Of a DNA stretch of 64,000 nt, positions 15,802 to 24,145 are shown in pieces (position 1 is the first letter of the stretch; each line of letters opens with the position of its first letter). The stretch lies in contig NC_021487.1 in assembly GCF_000427095.1 (NCBI RefSeq), forward strand, positions 1,990,674 to 2,054,673. Direction: 5' to 3'. This DNA comes from Chthonomonas calidirosea T49 (GTDB taxonomy: Bacteria; Armatimonadota; Chthonomonadetes; Chthonomonadales; Chthonomonadaceae). The translations under genes and the position numbers were made by a program. The notes beneath the pieces are model-generated. The model was not told the DNA's origin. It did no database searches and was given only the letters and a program-made list of their open reading frames with translations.

Positions 15802-16332
15802 ATGAACCAAGAGGTGCTCGTTCTCAACAGTGACTATGAGCCGTTGAATGTCTGTTCGGTACGGCGCGCCATTGCCCTCGTCTTTTTAGGAAAAGCAGAC
15901 ATCCTGCATACCGAAGATGGACAGACCATTGTGGGTGCTGAGCGCACCTTTGCGGTTCCCTCGGTCGTGAAACTGCGTCACCATGTGCGTCGCCCCCTGC
16001 CCGAGCTTAAGCTCACTCGACGTACCATCTTCGCCAGAGACAACTATACCTGCCAGTATTGCGGCACCGTGACCAAAGAGCTCACCATAGATCACGTCAT
16101 ACCGCGTCGCGCTGGAGGTCAAGCCACATGGGAAAACCTTGTTACCTGCTGCCGTCGTTGCAACATTCGCAAGTCGGATAAGTTGCCGCATCAGGTCGGC
16201 ATGCGGCTTATTCGCCCTCCACGTAGACCGCGCTACACGCCCTACATAAGCCTTACGAAGTATATCTTGGGGCGGCAAAATGCCGTATGGCGTACCTACT
16301 TGCCCACCTTTGCCGACTTCCCAGAAAGCTAA
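15802..16332 (+). CDS. HNH endonuclease family protein
   Basis: 176 residues. N-terminal NQEVLVLNSDYEPLNVCSVRRA is the recurrent lead of the HNH_5 family. The nuclease core has two CxxC zinc ligands (CQYCG and CRRC) around LTIDHVIPRRAGG (His/Asp of the HNH metal site) and WENLVTCCRRCN. It probably cuts or nicks DNA. The family is widespread as a stand-alone housekeeping gene in several phyla and its in vivo role is not settled. No mobile-element context is seen. Confidence 0.9.
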   Translation: MNQEVLVLNSDYEPLNVCSVRRAIALVFLGKADILHTEDGQTIVGAERTFAVPSVVKLRHHVRRPLPELKLTRRTIFARDNYTCQYCGTVTKELTIDHVIPRRAGGQATWENLVTCCRRCNIRKSDKLPHQVGMRLIRPPRRPRYTPYISLTKYILGRQNAVWRTYLPTFADFPES

Positions 16333-16402
16333 CGCCTTCTGGCCTCGATATCGCCTACCCTTCTGCTGCTTATCTTAAGCCAGGTTGCCGGGCAGTAGGA
16401 GT

Positions 16403-17260
16403 TTAGTAGGGAGGAAACAGTGGGGCTGCCGCTCGAATGAGATAATAGGCACAGAGCACAGCACCACAAGCTGCAAAAAAATTAACCACATCGTTGGTTA
16501 CCCAATGCCATCCACGAATCTTTGCATTGGGCTGGCCATCCGCCGAGCGAGGGCGCTCCGTCTCTCGCCCGGTAATCGCATCGCGATACTGAGCCTGTAA
16601 GCTCGCTCCTAGCAAACTATCTATACCACATCCCATGAACCCCGCCCAGGTCACTAAAACAAACTCCGCCACATTAAGGTGCCACAACGGCCATGACACC
16701 AGCGGAATAAATATTGCTCCCAGCAGCCCCCCCAAAGTGCCTGGCCAAGAGATCGCGCCCGAAATCCCTGGTGCCACGGGCTGCCAGTTGCGCAAAGACC
16801 GCGGCTTCACCCCAAAGAAAGTACCGATCTCCGTAGCCCACGTATCCGCGTTCACTGCAGCGATGCTGCTGAGAAAAAGAAGTTGGACGGCCTCTAGGCG
16901 ATAGGCCGGCAGATGGTGACGCGCATAGAAATGAAAATAGAGGGCTATGAGAGTGGGAACGCCTCCATTTGCAAGCACCTGCACCGCATCGCGTCGCTCT
17001 CCTTTTGCCCCCAGTGCCACACTGTGGAGACGCGCTTTCGGTTTGGCCCATTTAGAGAGAAGCGAGGCACTAAGGAAAAAAGCAAGCAGAGGCAAAATGG
17101 CTCGTGCCCCTCCATCACCGTAGATGATGGTGCCACATAGGACAGCCGCGATCGCCCCATCCCACGATAGCAGTCGCCCCAAATATGCCAAACCAGCGCA
17201 GAGCGCCATTAAGAGAAACGCAACCCACCAGGGCGGTGCAAATAACATCGTGCTTAACAT
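16403..17260 (-). CDS. DUF92 family integral membrane protein
   Basis: 285 residues with about six to seven membrane spans. The conserved block SSIAAVNADTWATEIGTFFG and PGISGAISWPGTLGGLLGA identify DUF92 (TIGR00297), a family related to CTP-dependent phytol/prenol kinase-like membrane enzymes. Its start overlaps the 3' end of the mpg gene by 7 nt (17254-17260), so translation is probably coupled. The biochemical role is inferred from the family only. Confidence 0.85.
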   Translation of the reverse strand: MLSTMLFAPPWWVAFLLMALCAGLAYLGRLLSWDGAIAAVLCGTIIYGDGGARAILPLLAFFLSASLLSKWAKPKARLHSVALGAKGERRDAVQVLANGGVPTLIALYFHFYARHHLPAYRLEAVQLLFLSSIAAVNADTWATEIGTFFGVKPRSLRNWQPVAPGISGAISWPGTLGGLLGAIFIPLVSWPLWHLNVAEFVLVTWAGFMGCGIDSLLGASLQAQYRDAITGRETERPRSADGQPNAKIRGWHWVTNDVVNFFAACGAVLCAYYLIRAAAPLFPPY

Positions 17261-17937
17261 AGGGCTTCTCTCTCTTCCCGCTTCGGAGGGCGCGATATAA
17301 ACGGACTATCGGCCCGCAGAAAACGCCATTGCCGATCACGCCCCTGCCTTATCCCTATACGACCAGTGGCAATAATGGGCGCGTTCACCACCTCTGGCTC
17401 GCGCTCCTTGGCCAAAAAGAGCGGACTATGTGGGTCTGTCAGATCCACTCCGTTGAAGGTGGTATCTATTCCGAAGGCCTCACACAGGCGTGCTGGGCCG
17501 CTACACAGCGCACGTAGCAACGGTTTTTGTGTAAGCAGTTCCGATAGAATAACGCCTTTCTCGCTTAGACGCCGGCGAAGTGCCATCTGTTCCTGTCCGC
17601 AAAGCGGCTCAACAGCGCGTATTAAAACGGCCTCCCCCCTTCCTTCTTCGCCCGTCACTACGTTGAAGCAGTGGTGCATGCCGTAGATTCGATAGACATA
17701 GGCCCGCCCTGGAGGCCCAAACATCCACCGATTGCGACCTGTGAGCCCGCGATAAGAGTGGCTTGCCGGGTCTTCCTGCGTATAGGCCTCCACCTCACAG
17801 ATACGCCCAACAAGCAGGGCTTGAGGCTCTTGCCGTATCAATAACACGCCCAGAAGGTGCCTAGCGACCTCTAAAGTCGTCGCATGGAACAGCTCTTTAG
17901 ACACAGGCACCCAGGCGACATCTTTGCTCCCTTTCAT
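17254..17937 (-). CDS. mpg: 3-methyladenine DNA glycosylase (AAG/Mpg type)
   Basis: 227 residues. The AAG fold signature is clear: RICEVEAYTQEDPASHSYRG (catalytic Glu in EVEAY), RNRWMFGPPGRAYVYRIYGM and HHCFNVVTGEEGRGEAVLIR. The enzyme removes alkylated or deaminated purines in base-excision repair. The full family length is present. It overlaps the downstream DUF92 start by 7 nt. Upstream lies a hairpin-rich, repeat-bearing gap. Confidence 0.94.
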   Translation of the reverse strand: MKGSKDVAWVPVSKELFHATTLEVARHLLGVLLIRQEPQALLVGRICEVEAYTQEDPASHSYRGLTGRNRWMFGPPGRAYVYRIYGMHHCFNVVTGEEGRGEAVLIRAVEPLCGQEQMALRRRLSEKGVILSELLTQKPLLRALCSGPARLCEAFGIDTTFNGVDLTDPHSPLFLAKEREPEVVNAPIIATGRIGIRQGRDRQWRFLRADSPFISRPPKREEREALC

Positions 17938-17944
17938 AAAATGT

Positions 17945-18230
17945 GCGCGCAGGGGATGCGCGCCCTCCCTTCGTCGTTAGGTAGGAGCGCAGGGCCCTGC
18001 ACCCCTACCTTCACACCTGTCCGGTTTGCGGACGCAGTGCGAAAAAGCACTGCAAAACACAGGCGTCTTTTGTCTGCCCATTCCGTGGCTTGGCCGACGG
18101 ATAGGATCGCGGCCAGCCCTATGCCCTTCGGGCCGCTGTAAACCAGCGATATAGCTTGGAGGCAGCTTTATCTGTTGCGCTAGAGCAAAGCCGCCGCCTT
18201 TAGAGCGCGGTCGTTTACCTCCAATGCTAA
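17945..18230 (+). repeat. Hairpin-rich intergenic block with dispersed repeat copy A
   Basis: This 372-nt gap (17938-18309) has no convincing gene. It holds GCGCGCA/TGCGCGC (17945-17963), a palindrome from 17981 to 18008 (GTAGGAGCGCAGG / CCTGCACCCCTAC), and GCAGTGC/GCACTGC (18034-18053). From 17981 to about 18222 it aligns with the minus strand of 39845-40012. Shared segments include the palindrome, CGGGCCGCTGTA, and AGCCGCCGCCTTTAG followed by GCGCGGT. Reading frames are not conserved between copies, so this is a non-coding dispersed repeat. Copy A has about 55 nt extra after the palindrome. Confidence 0.65.
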
Positions 18231-18309
18231 TAATACCTAATAGCGGCTTCTCAGCGCTTCAACAGCAGGGAGACATAGGCACAACTAAACGGATGCTGTC
18301 GTGAGATAT

Positions 18310-19206
18310 CTATTCGCCCAGTGCTTCCCGCACACGTCCGCCAGCGGCTTGAAGGCGCGCCCTTGCGGTGGCGGCATCCACACGGCTTCGAAGCATAACG
18401 ATGGCCGTTTTACACTCCCAATCACAGGCCTCTAGCGCTCGCTCGGCCTGCTCTCTATCGGTGCCGGAAGCCTCAACAACGATACGAATGGCCCTATCGC
18501 GCAGTTTGGTATTGGTCGCCTTAAGATCTACCATGAGGTTCTGATAGGCTTTACCCATGCGCACCATGGCGCCGGTGGTGATAAGGTTTAGGATCATCTT
18601 CTGCGCTGTGCCGGCCTTCAGCCGTGTGGAGCCCGTAAGCGCTTCAGGGCCGGTGATGGCCGCCAGGGTGAACTGGGCATATCGGCTCATAACGGCCTCA
18701 CGCACATTTACAACAGCCGCAGTAACGGCTCCGCTTGCCTGAGCCGCCTCAAGCGCACCGATCACAAAGGGAGTGCGACCGCTCGCGGCGATGCCTACCA
18801 CCACATCCTTAGGCCCTATACCTCGTGCGCGTATCTCGGCAGCTCCCGCTTCCCTATCGTCCTCAGCTCCTTCAACGGGTGTGGTAAGGGCTTTCGGCCC
18901 GCCAGCAATAATGCCCTGCACCATCTCCTGAGGCACTCCAAAAGTCGGATGGCACTCGCTCGCATCCAGCACACCCAACCGGCCGCTCGTGCCAGCACCA
19001 ACATAAAACAGCCGTCCCCCGTTGGTAAGACGTTGGGCCACAACTTCCACCAGTTGGGCGATGTGCGGTAGCAACGGCTCAACCGCCTCGGCCACCTTGT
19101 AGTTTTCGCGATGCAGGGCCTCCACGAGAGCTAGGGGCTCGAGCCTATCAAGGTCAAAGGTAGCGGGGTTTCGCGCCTCGGTTTCAAGTTTTGCCAGTTC
19201 CGACAT
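18310..19206 (-). CDS. murQ: N-acetylmuramic acid 6-phosphate etherase
   Basis: 298 residues of the SIS-domain family. LFYVGAGTSGRLGVLDASEC with ECHPTFGVPQEMV holds the catalytic Glu region, and GIAASGRTPFVIGALEAA and TGSTRLKAGTAQKMILNL are diagnostic of MurQ. It cleaves the lactyl ether of MurNAc-6-phosphate to GlcNAc-6-phosphate during peptidoglycan recycling in the cytoplasm. The C-terminal helical tail is present and length is normal. No MurP or AnmK gene is adjacent. Confidence 0.95.
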   Translation of the reverse strand: MSELAKLETEARNPATFDLDRLEPLALVEALHRENYKVAEAVEPLLPHIAQLVEVVAQRLTNGGRLFYVGAGTSGRLGVLDASECHPTFGVPQEMVQGIIAGGPKALTTPVEGAEDDREAGAAEIRARGIGPKDVVVGIAASGRTPFVIGALEAAQASGAVTAAVVNVREAVMSRYAQFTLAAITGPEALTGSTRLKAGTAQKMILNLITTGAMVRMGKAYQNLMVDLKATNTKLRDRAIRIVVEASGTDREQAERALEACDWECKTAIVMLRSRVDAATARARLQAAGGRVREALGE

Positions 19207-19229
19207 GTGCCTAAAATCCTCGGCCGTCG

Positions 19230-20447
19230 TTACACCACACCACGCCGTAGCTCATCGAGAGGATAGAGGGTACCACGCCAAACCACCCCATTTTGTCGGT
19301 AAGTCCACCAGGTGGAGCGAAGAATGACATAGACCAGTAAGAGCGCTGCAAGCGGATAGCCAAGCCCGTACTCGGTCCCAGCGCCGGAAACAGCGCGAGT
19401 GGTTCGCGCCCCCAGCATCATTGCGATGAAGCTGCCAAGCCCAAACAGGTGGGTGAGATGGCCTGGCAGCATCAGCGCTAGAATCGGATAGAGCGCAATA
19501 TAGATAAGCAGCAGACTCGAGCCGAAGGTAAGCGGCAAATTGAAATCGAAGCCGGCAAAGGCGTTTTTGGTAAGCCCGTCTACAATACCGCGCAACCCCA
19601 CCACCCAACGGACGGAGATGAGATCGCTCCCCTGCATAAGGGCGCTTCGAAAGCCGTAGGCGCGTATCATTTTACCGAGCTTCACATCGTCTATCACCTC
19701 CATGGCGAGAGCTTTGTGGCCGCCAAAACGGTGATAGGCCTCCGCCCGTACAAGATTAAAAGCTCCCAGCCCCACATAGGCACCGCTGCGTGCATCGGCT
19801 AAAGCCCAAGGGCGTGTGCGAAAGCTGAACATGAGGCTAAAATAGCTTACAAAAAGTCGCTCCCAAAAGTTATATGTTTCACATCGTGGGGCTAAAACGA
19901 GGTGATCGATCTGGCGACGACGAGCGTAGGCCACCGCTTTACGAAGCGTTTGCGGGGCATACACTACATCGGCATCCGTGAAGAGCAGCCACTCCCCCTT
20001 TGCTTGAGCACTCGCCACATGAAGCGCATGGTTCTTGCCAAGCCACCCTACCGGCAAACGATCCACATGAAACACGCGCAATCGTGAGTCCTCCTTGGCC
20101 AACCGCTCAAGAATGAGGCCGGTTGCATCGGTAGAGCGATCGTTTACCGCAATGATCTCGAGACAGGGATAATCTAAGGCAAGCAGGCTTCGCATGGCGC
20201 GCTCGATCGTGGCCTCCTCGTTGCAAGCCGGAACAAGGATGGAGAGCGTAGGGAGATTCTCCATCTCCTCTTTGGTGAAAAGGATGGAAGAGAGTTGACG
20301 ATAGAACTTTCGCCCCCAAACCAGAAGCCCTAAGGCCACCGCCCATATCACGAGAGCACCCAGAGAGAGGGCTAGATGAATAAGGCGCCACGGGAGCAGG
20401 CGAAGTAGCAGAAACAGGTGATGTATGAAAAGAAACCAGTGTCGCAT
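19230..20447 (-). CDS. Membrane glycosyltransferase family 2 (HpnB/CrtQ-like)
   Basis: 405 residues. An N-terminal membrane span, then a GT-A domain with LSILVPACNEEATIERAM, IIAVNDRSTDAT, the KNHALHVA block and the DxD-type LLFTDADVVY. Three further spans sit in the C-terminal third. This plan matches GT2 enzymes of the HpnB (hopanoid-associated) and CrtQ (carotenoid) group that act on membrane lipids. It lies 5 nt after the CDF transporter gene on the same strand. Because hpnJ and hpnK are 7 kb away, a hopanoid role is possible but not shown. Confidence 0.8.
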   Translation of the reverse strand: MRHWFLFIHHLFLLLRLLPWRLIHLALSLGALVIWAVALGLLVWGRKFYRQLSSILFTKEEMENLPTLSILVPACNEEATIERAMRSLLALDYPCLEIIAVNDRSTDATGLILERLAKEDSRLRVFHVDRLPVGWLGKNHALHVASAQAKGEWLLFTDADVVYAPQTLRKAVAYARRRQIDHLVLAPRCETYNFWERLFVSYFSLMFSFRTRPWALADARSGAYVGLGAFNLVRAEAYHRFGGHKALAMEVIDDVKLGKMIRAYGFRSALMQGSDLISVRWVVGLRGIVDGLTKNAFAGFDFNLPLTFGSSLLLIYIALYPILALMLPGHLTHLFGLGSFIAMMLGARTTRAVSGAGTEYGLGYPLAALLLVYVILRSTWWTYRQNGVVWRGTLYPLDELRRGVV

Positions 20448-20452
20448 AAAAT

Positions 20453-21427
20453 CTATTCTTTTGTCCGATTGGTCTCTGCTTCGAGACGCAGATACTGTTG
20501 CTGTAGGGCCCGCTCTTCATCCTGCTGATGGGCGCTGCGCTGGTGAGCTATTTCCATGTGATATGGCTCGATATGGATATTGATGTGAATAGAGGGCAGA
20601 GCCGCACGAATGCGATCCTCCAACTCCTCCGTAAGCGCGTGTGCCTCCACCAAGCTACACTCATCTTCTATCTGTACATGCACATCAGCGTCGCGTCGGG
20701 AGCCCATCTTTCGCGTACGAAGCTTATGATACCCTAGGACACGCGAGTCCGCTTCGAGAATGCGGCGAATAGCCGCCTCCTCCTGTTCTGGCAAACGGGT
20801 ATCCATGAGCAGTTGAAAGGCCTCCCACCAGAGTTTAAAGGCGGTAAGGATGATCCAGCTCACAATGGCCAACCCTAACAGCGAGTCAAGACGATACCAA
20901 CCGGTGAGGCGCACCAGGGTAAGAGCAATGAGCACGGTAGCGGAGGCAAGCGCATCCGAGAAGAGATGAAGGGCATCGGCTGCTAGCACAGGTGAATCGG
21001 TTTTTTGAGCCGTACGCTTGAGATAGGCCGACGCCCCAAAATCGGAAAGAGTTGACAGAGCCATCACGGCTAAGGCGTCGGTCGTTGCCGGATGGAGGGT
21101 CGCCGGATGAAGGAGATGTTGCCAGGCTTCACGCCCTACCCAAAACGCCCCTAAAAGAATAAGGCCTCCTTCTAAGAGGCTAGCCAGACTTTCGAGTTTT
21201 CCATGCCCATAGGGATGCTCCTTGTCAGGCGGACGGTCGGAAGTCGTGACGGAAAAGAGCGCAATGCAGCCGGCTAGGAGATCGGTGCCAGAATGCAGCG
21301 ATTCGGAGAGAACGCCTACAGAACCGCTCTGTAGCCCCACAAGAAGCTTTAGAGCCGTGAGGAACCCGCTCGTGAACACCGAAAGCAGGGCCGCCTTCAG
21401 CTTACGCCGCGTTGTGTCCGACATCAT
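20453..21427 (-). CDS. Cation diffusion facilitator (CDF) family transporter
   Basis: About 324 residues from the ATG at 21427 (two extra in-frame ATGs reach 21457 but encode an unlikely Arg-rich head). Six membrane spans carry the metal site HSGTD in span 2 and the HLFSD motif in span 5. A cytoplasmic C-terminal domain holds DVHVQIEDECSLVEAHAL. Such proteins export Zn, Fe, Mn or Co in exchange for protons. Specificity cannot be read; the general plan is FieF/YiiP-like. Confidence 0.9.
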   Translation of the reverse strand: MMSDTTRRKLKAALLSVFTSGFLTALKLLVGLQSGSVGVLSESLHSGTDLLAGCIALFSVTTSDRPPDKEHPYGHGKLESLASLLEGGLILLGAFWVGREAWQHLLHPATLHPATTDALAVMALSTLSDFGASAYLKRTAQKTDSPVLAADALHLFSDALASATVLIALTLVRLTGWYRLDSLLGLAIVSWIILTAFKLWWEAFQLLMDTRLPEQEEAAIRRILEADSRVLGYHKLRTRKMGSRRDADVHVQIEDECSLVEAHALTEELEDRIRAALPSIHINIHIEPYHMEIAHQRSAHQQDEERALQQQYLRLEAETNRTKE

Positions 21428-21608
21428 CCGCGCTCTCTTTCGCCTCCGCATCCCCAAACAGTGGTCTACTTCTCTCTTACGTCAATGGCTCGTCTAAAAG
21501 TGCGCCAGGAGATTATACCTACTGGGCCTCTTCGCCCTCTACCTTTTGCCAAGCGATCAAGCAAGCACGCTCTTCTTGAAGTGGATTTTTAGTTTTAAGT
21601 TTTTAGTT

Positions 21609-21888
21609 TCGAGGTTCGAACGCTCACTGCCCCAACACCAAAGCGCGTGAGATCGTGAGCAGCCTTATTAGGGAGATTACTGCGAAGGTTCCGAATAGGC
21701 TTTCTACAGAATACGCCTTGCAGGACATCTTATGCCACGGAACGGATTTGATGGGGAATAGCCGTACCGCAAGTTCCTGCCCTACTAAAAACTAGAGACT
21801 CTAGAAAACGAAGCCTCAATCCGTGCAAGGAGCGCCGGACGTCGAAGATTGGCGGCTGCCGAAAAGCCCATTCTGTAACACCAATAAC
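21609..21888 (+). pseudogene. Decayed copy of the 25614-25988 gene
   Basis: This stretch aligns along its length with 25738-25985. Shared segments include GAGGTTCGAACGCTCACTGC, GGTTCCGAAT, GAATACGCC and TCAATCCGTGCAAGGAGCG. A one-base deletion in the C run near 21631, substitutions and an inserted segment with stops near 21790 destroy the frame. The 5' part of the gene and its promoter are missing. It lies in the gap between the CDF gene and prpB. Confidence 0.8.
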
Positions 21889-21908
21889 CTTTTGAAGACG
21901 TCCTGGGC

Positions 21909-22784
21909 CTAACTATCGCCTTCGGCGATCTCCCTATCGAGGCGTTCGTAATCCGCATAGCGCAGCAACTCGTAAAGCTCCTTCCTGGTCTGCATGCGGT
22001 CGAGCAAGCTTTGTTGGGTACCTGTCTCTTTCAGGGTGCGCAGCGCCTCGCGAGCCGCGTGCATCATCACGCGAAAGGCCGTCATGGGAAAGATCACCAT
22101 GATATAGCCCATCTCGGCAAACTCCTGAGCACGGAGATAGGGCGTTTTACCAAATTCGGTCATATTGGCTAGAAGCGGGGCCGATATCGCTTTAGCGAAC
22201 GTCTCAAACTCCGCTCGACTCTGCAGCGATTCGGGAAAGATGGCATCGGCTCCCGCATCCAGATAGCGCTTTGCGCGAGCGATGGCATCCTCAAGACCGT
22301 TCACAGAACGGGCATCGGTGCGGGCAATGAGGAAAAAGCTTGGGTCGGAGCGCGCCCGGACGGCCGCACGGATCTTCTTCACCATCTCCTCCGCAGGGAT
22401 CACCTGTTTCCCATCGAGATGGCCACATCGCTTTGGCGCCACCTGGTCTTCCAAGTGCAAGCCGGCCAAGCCGGCCTGCTCAAACTCCTCCACCGTGCGG
22501 GCGACATTCAGCACCTCCCCGTAGCCCGTATCCGCATCGGCAATAACGGGGAGCTTCACCGCCCGCGCCACGTAGCGCGCCTGCTGTGCCATCTCTGTGA
22601 GCGTAATAAGCGCTATGTCGGGCATGCCGAGAAGGCTGTTGGTTACCCCAGCTCCGCTGAGGTAGAGAGCCTCAAAGCCGACCTGCTCAGCCAACAACGC
22701 CGTAATGGCGTTGAAAACGCCGGGCAAAACCAGCAGGCCTTTCTGAAGCCGTGCGCGTAGCAGCGCACCAGGCGAGAGCGTCAT
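21909..22784 (-). CDS. prpB: Isocitrate lyase / PEP mutase superfamily, methylisocitrate lyase-like
   Basis: 291 residues. Key motifs: DADTGYGEVLNVARTVEEFE (metal-binding Asp), GLHLEDQVAPKRCGHLDGK with the lyase KRCGH (Cys120), and FFLIARTDARSVNG. Methylisocitrate lyase splits 2-methylisocitrate to pyruvate and succinate in the propionate 2-methylcitrate cycle; related enzymes cleave other 2-methylmalate-type acids. ATG overlaps the end of prpD by 4 nt, so it is translated with it. No citrate synthase-type prpC is nearby, so the assignment to propionate use is likely but not certain. Confidence 0.85.
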   Translation of the reverse strand: MTLSPGALLRARLQKGLLVLPGVFNAITALLAEQVGFEALYLSGAGVTNSLLGMPDIALITLTEMAQQARYVARAVKLPVIADADTGYGEVLNVARTVEEFEQAGLAGLHLEDQVAPKRCGHLDGKQVIPAEEMVKKIRAAVRARSDPSFFLIARTDARSVNGLEDAIARAKRYLDAGADAIFPESLQSRAEFETFAKAISAPLLANMTEFGKTPYLRAQEFAEMGYIMVIFPMTAFRVMMHAAREALRTLKETGTQQSLLDRMQTRKELYELLRYADYERLDREIAEGDS

Positions 22785-24145
22785 ACGTTTTCAACCGTCA
22801 ATAGGGCCAGAAGACCGCTGAGATCGGTCTCGTTTTCGAGGTTCCAACATCGTTTTAGCACCATCGCGATACGCTCCTCCGAAAGAACGGGAGCGGCCAA
22901 GCGACGGAATTTCTCCTCAATCTCCTCGTCTGTTAAGGGATTGCGCGCGTGCCCTTTGGGAAAAGTTACCTCCTTTTCTAACACCTGCCCATTCCGCAGA
23001 CGAATCCGTAGCCGGTTAGGAATGCCCTCCGGATAGCGGGCATCGAGGGCAGAATCCACCTCCACGGCGATCTTTTGGGTCAGTTCGCGCAGCACAGGGT
23101 CATTGAGATGAGCCGCATCGAACGAGTCGAGCGTTACACGGCCTTCCTTTAGGGCTACGGCCACACAGTAGGGCAGGCTATGATCGGCGGTTTCGCGAGT
23201 GGTGGGGTGCCATTTCGCTGGCTCACTGCCGATGATTTCGGCGGCCGCCCGAAAGGTCGAGATAGTGATCTTTTCGATGGCTTCTATCGAGCCGATTTGC
23301 GGTCGCAACAACAACGCGGCATCTATGGCGCTCTGAGAGTGATACTCGGCGGGATAGAACTTGATGCAGACATCTTGTATTTTGAAGGGGGGTGCAGGCG
23401 GATCAGGCAGAGAGAGGTTGAAGGGGCCGGATATCTGCCTCCAAAACCCCATCTCGCCTTCAAAGATATCGGAGGGGCCGGTCATACCGTGACGCGCCAA
23501 CATGGCAGCGAAAACCCCGTTTCGACTCACGTTGGCAAAAGCGCATCCCTTCCAGTGCGAGAGGGTGCCCACGCGGGTTTGGCGCAGCGCATTATGAGAG
23601 ACAGCGGCGATGGCCTGCGCATGAGTCAGCTGCTCCTCATTGAGATGCAGCAGCTTTCCGGCCGCCAAACTCGTTGAGAACGAACCGTAGGTTACATGAT
23701 CCCATCCTCGCGCTCGAATGGAGGCGGCATCGCACAGGCGGCACTGAATTTCATAGGCCAGAACCGCAGCGACGATCAACTCCTTACCGGTGCGCCCCAT
23801 CGGCTCCGCAATGGCGAGAACAGCGGCGAAGTTATCGCTGGGATGAGCCGGCTCTTTAGAGAGATAGGTATCGTTATAGTCCAGATAGCGAAAGGCGACC
23901 CCGTTAGCAAAGGCGGCCATCTCGGGCGAGCTACTAAGACCTGCGCCAATGACGGTGGCGGGCAAGGCGCTACTAACGGTGCCGGCCACAGACCGCGCAA
24001 TGGAGGCCGGTTCGCTGTCGTAGGCGCCCAGAGCGCAGCCCAACGTATCTATAAAATGGCGCTTCACCGCATGAACCGTCTCAGACGGCAAAAGCTCGTA
24101 GGTTAAGCGGTCGGCATAGCGGCTAAGCTTTTGAGAAAGATTCAT
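22781..24145 (-). CDS. prpD: MmgE/PrpD family protein (2-methylcitrate dehydratase-like)
   Basis: 454 residues of the MmgE/PrpD fold: RHFIDTLGCALGAYDSEPA at the N-terminus, RYLDYNDTYLSKEPAHPSDN (the conserved D-x-N-D region near residue 90) and CIKFYPAEYHSQSAIDAAL. PrpD dehydrates 2-methylcitrate. It overlaps the E2-like gene (24142-24145) and prpB (22781-22784) by 4 nt at each end, showing a tightly coupled operon. Other family members act on related tricarboxylates, so the substrate is inferred from the prpB neighbour. Confidence 0.87.
   Translation of the reverse strand: MNLSQKLSRYADRLTYELLPSETVHAVKRHFIDTLGCALGAYDSEPASIARSVAGTVSSALPATVIGAGLSSSPEMAAFANGVAFRYLDYNDTYLSKEPAHPSDNFAAVLAIAEPMGRTGKELIVAAVLAYEIQCRLCDAASIRARGWDHVTYGSFSTSLAAGKLLHLNEEQLTHAQAIAAVSHNALRQTRVGTLSHWKGCAFANVSRNGVFAAMLARHGMTGPSDIFEGEMGFWRQISGPFNLSLPDPPAPPFKIQDVCIKFYPAEYHSQSAIDAALLLRPQIGSIEAIEKITISTFRAAAEIIGSEPAKWHPTTRETADHSLPYCVAVALKEGRVTLDSFDAAHLNDPVLRELTQKIAVEVDSALDARYPEGIPNRLRIRLRNGQVLEKEVTFPKGHARNPLTDEEIEEKFRRLAAPVLSEERIAMVLKRCWNLENETDLSGLLALLTVENV

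Noticed and set aside
17884-18141. 85-codon frame and a CPVCGRSAKKHC zinc-like reading near 18015
   Set aside because: No proper start for the Cys-rich reading, which stops after about 33 residues; the region is a non-coding repeat with frames not conserved in copy B.
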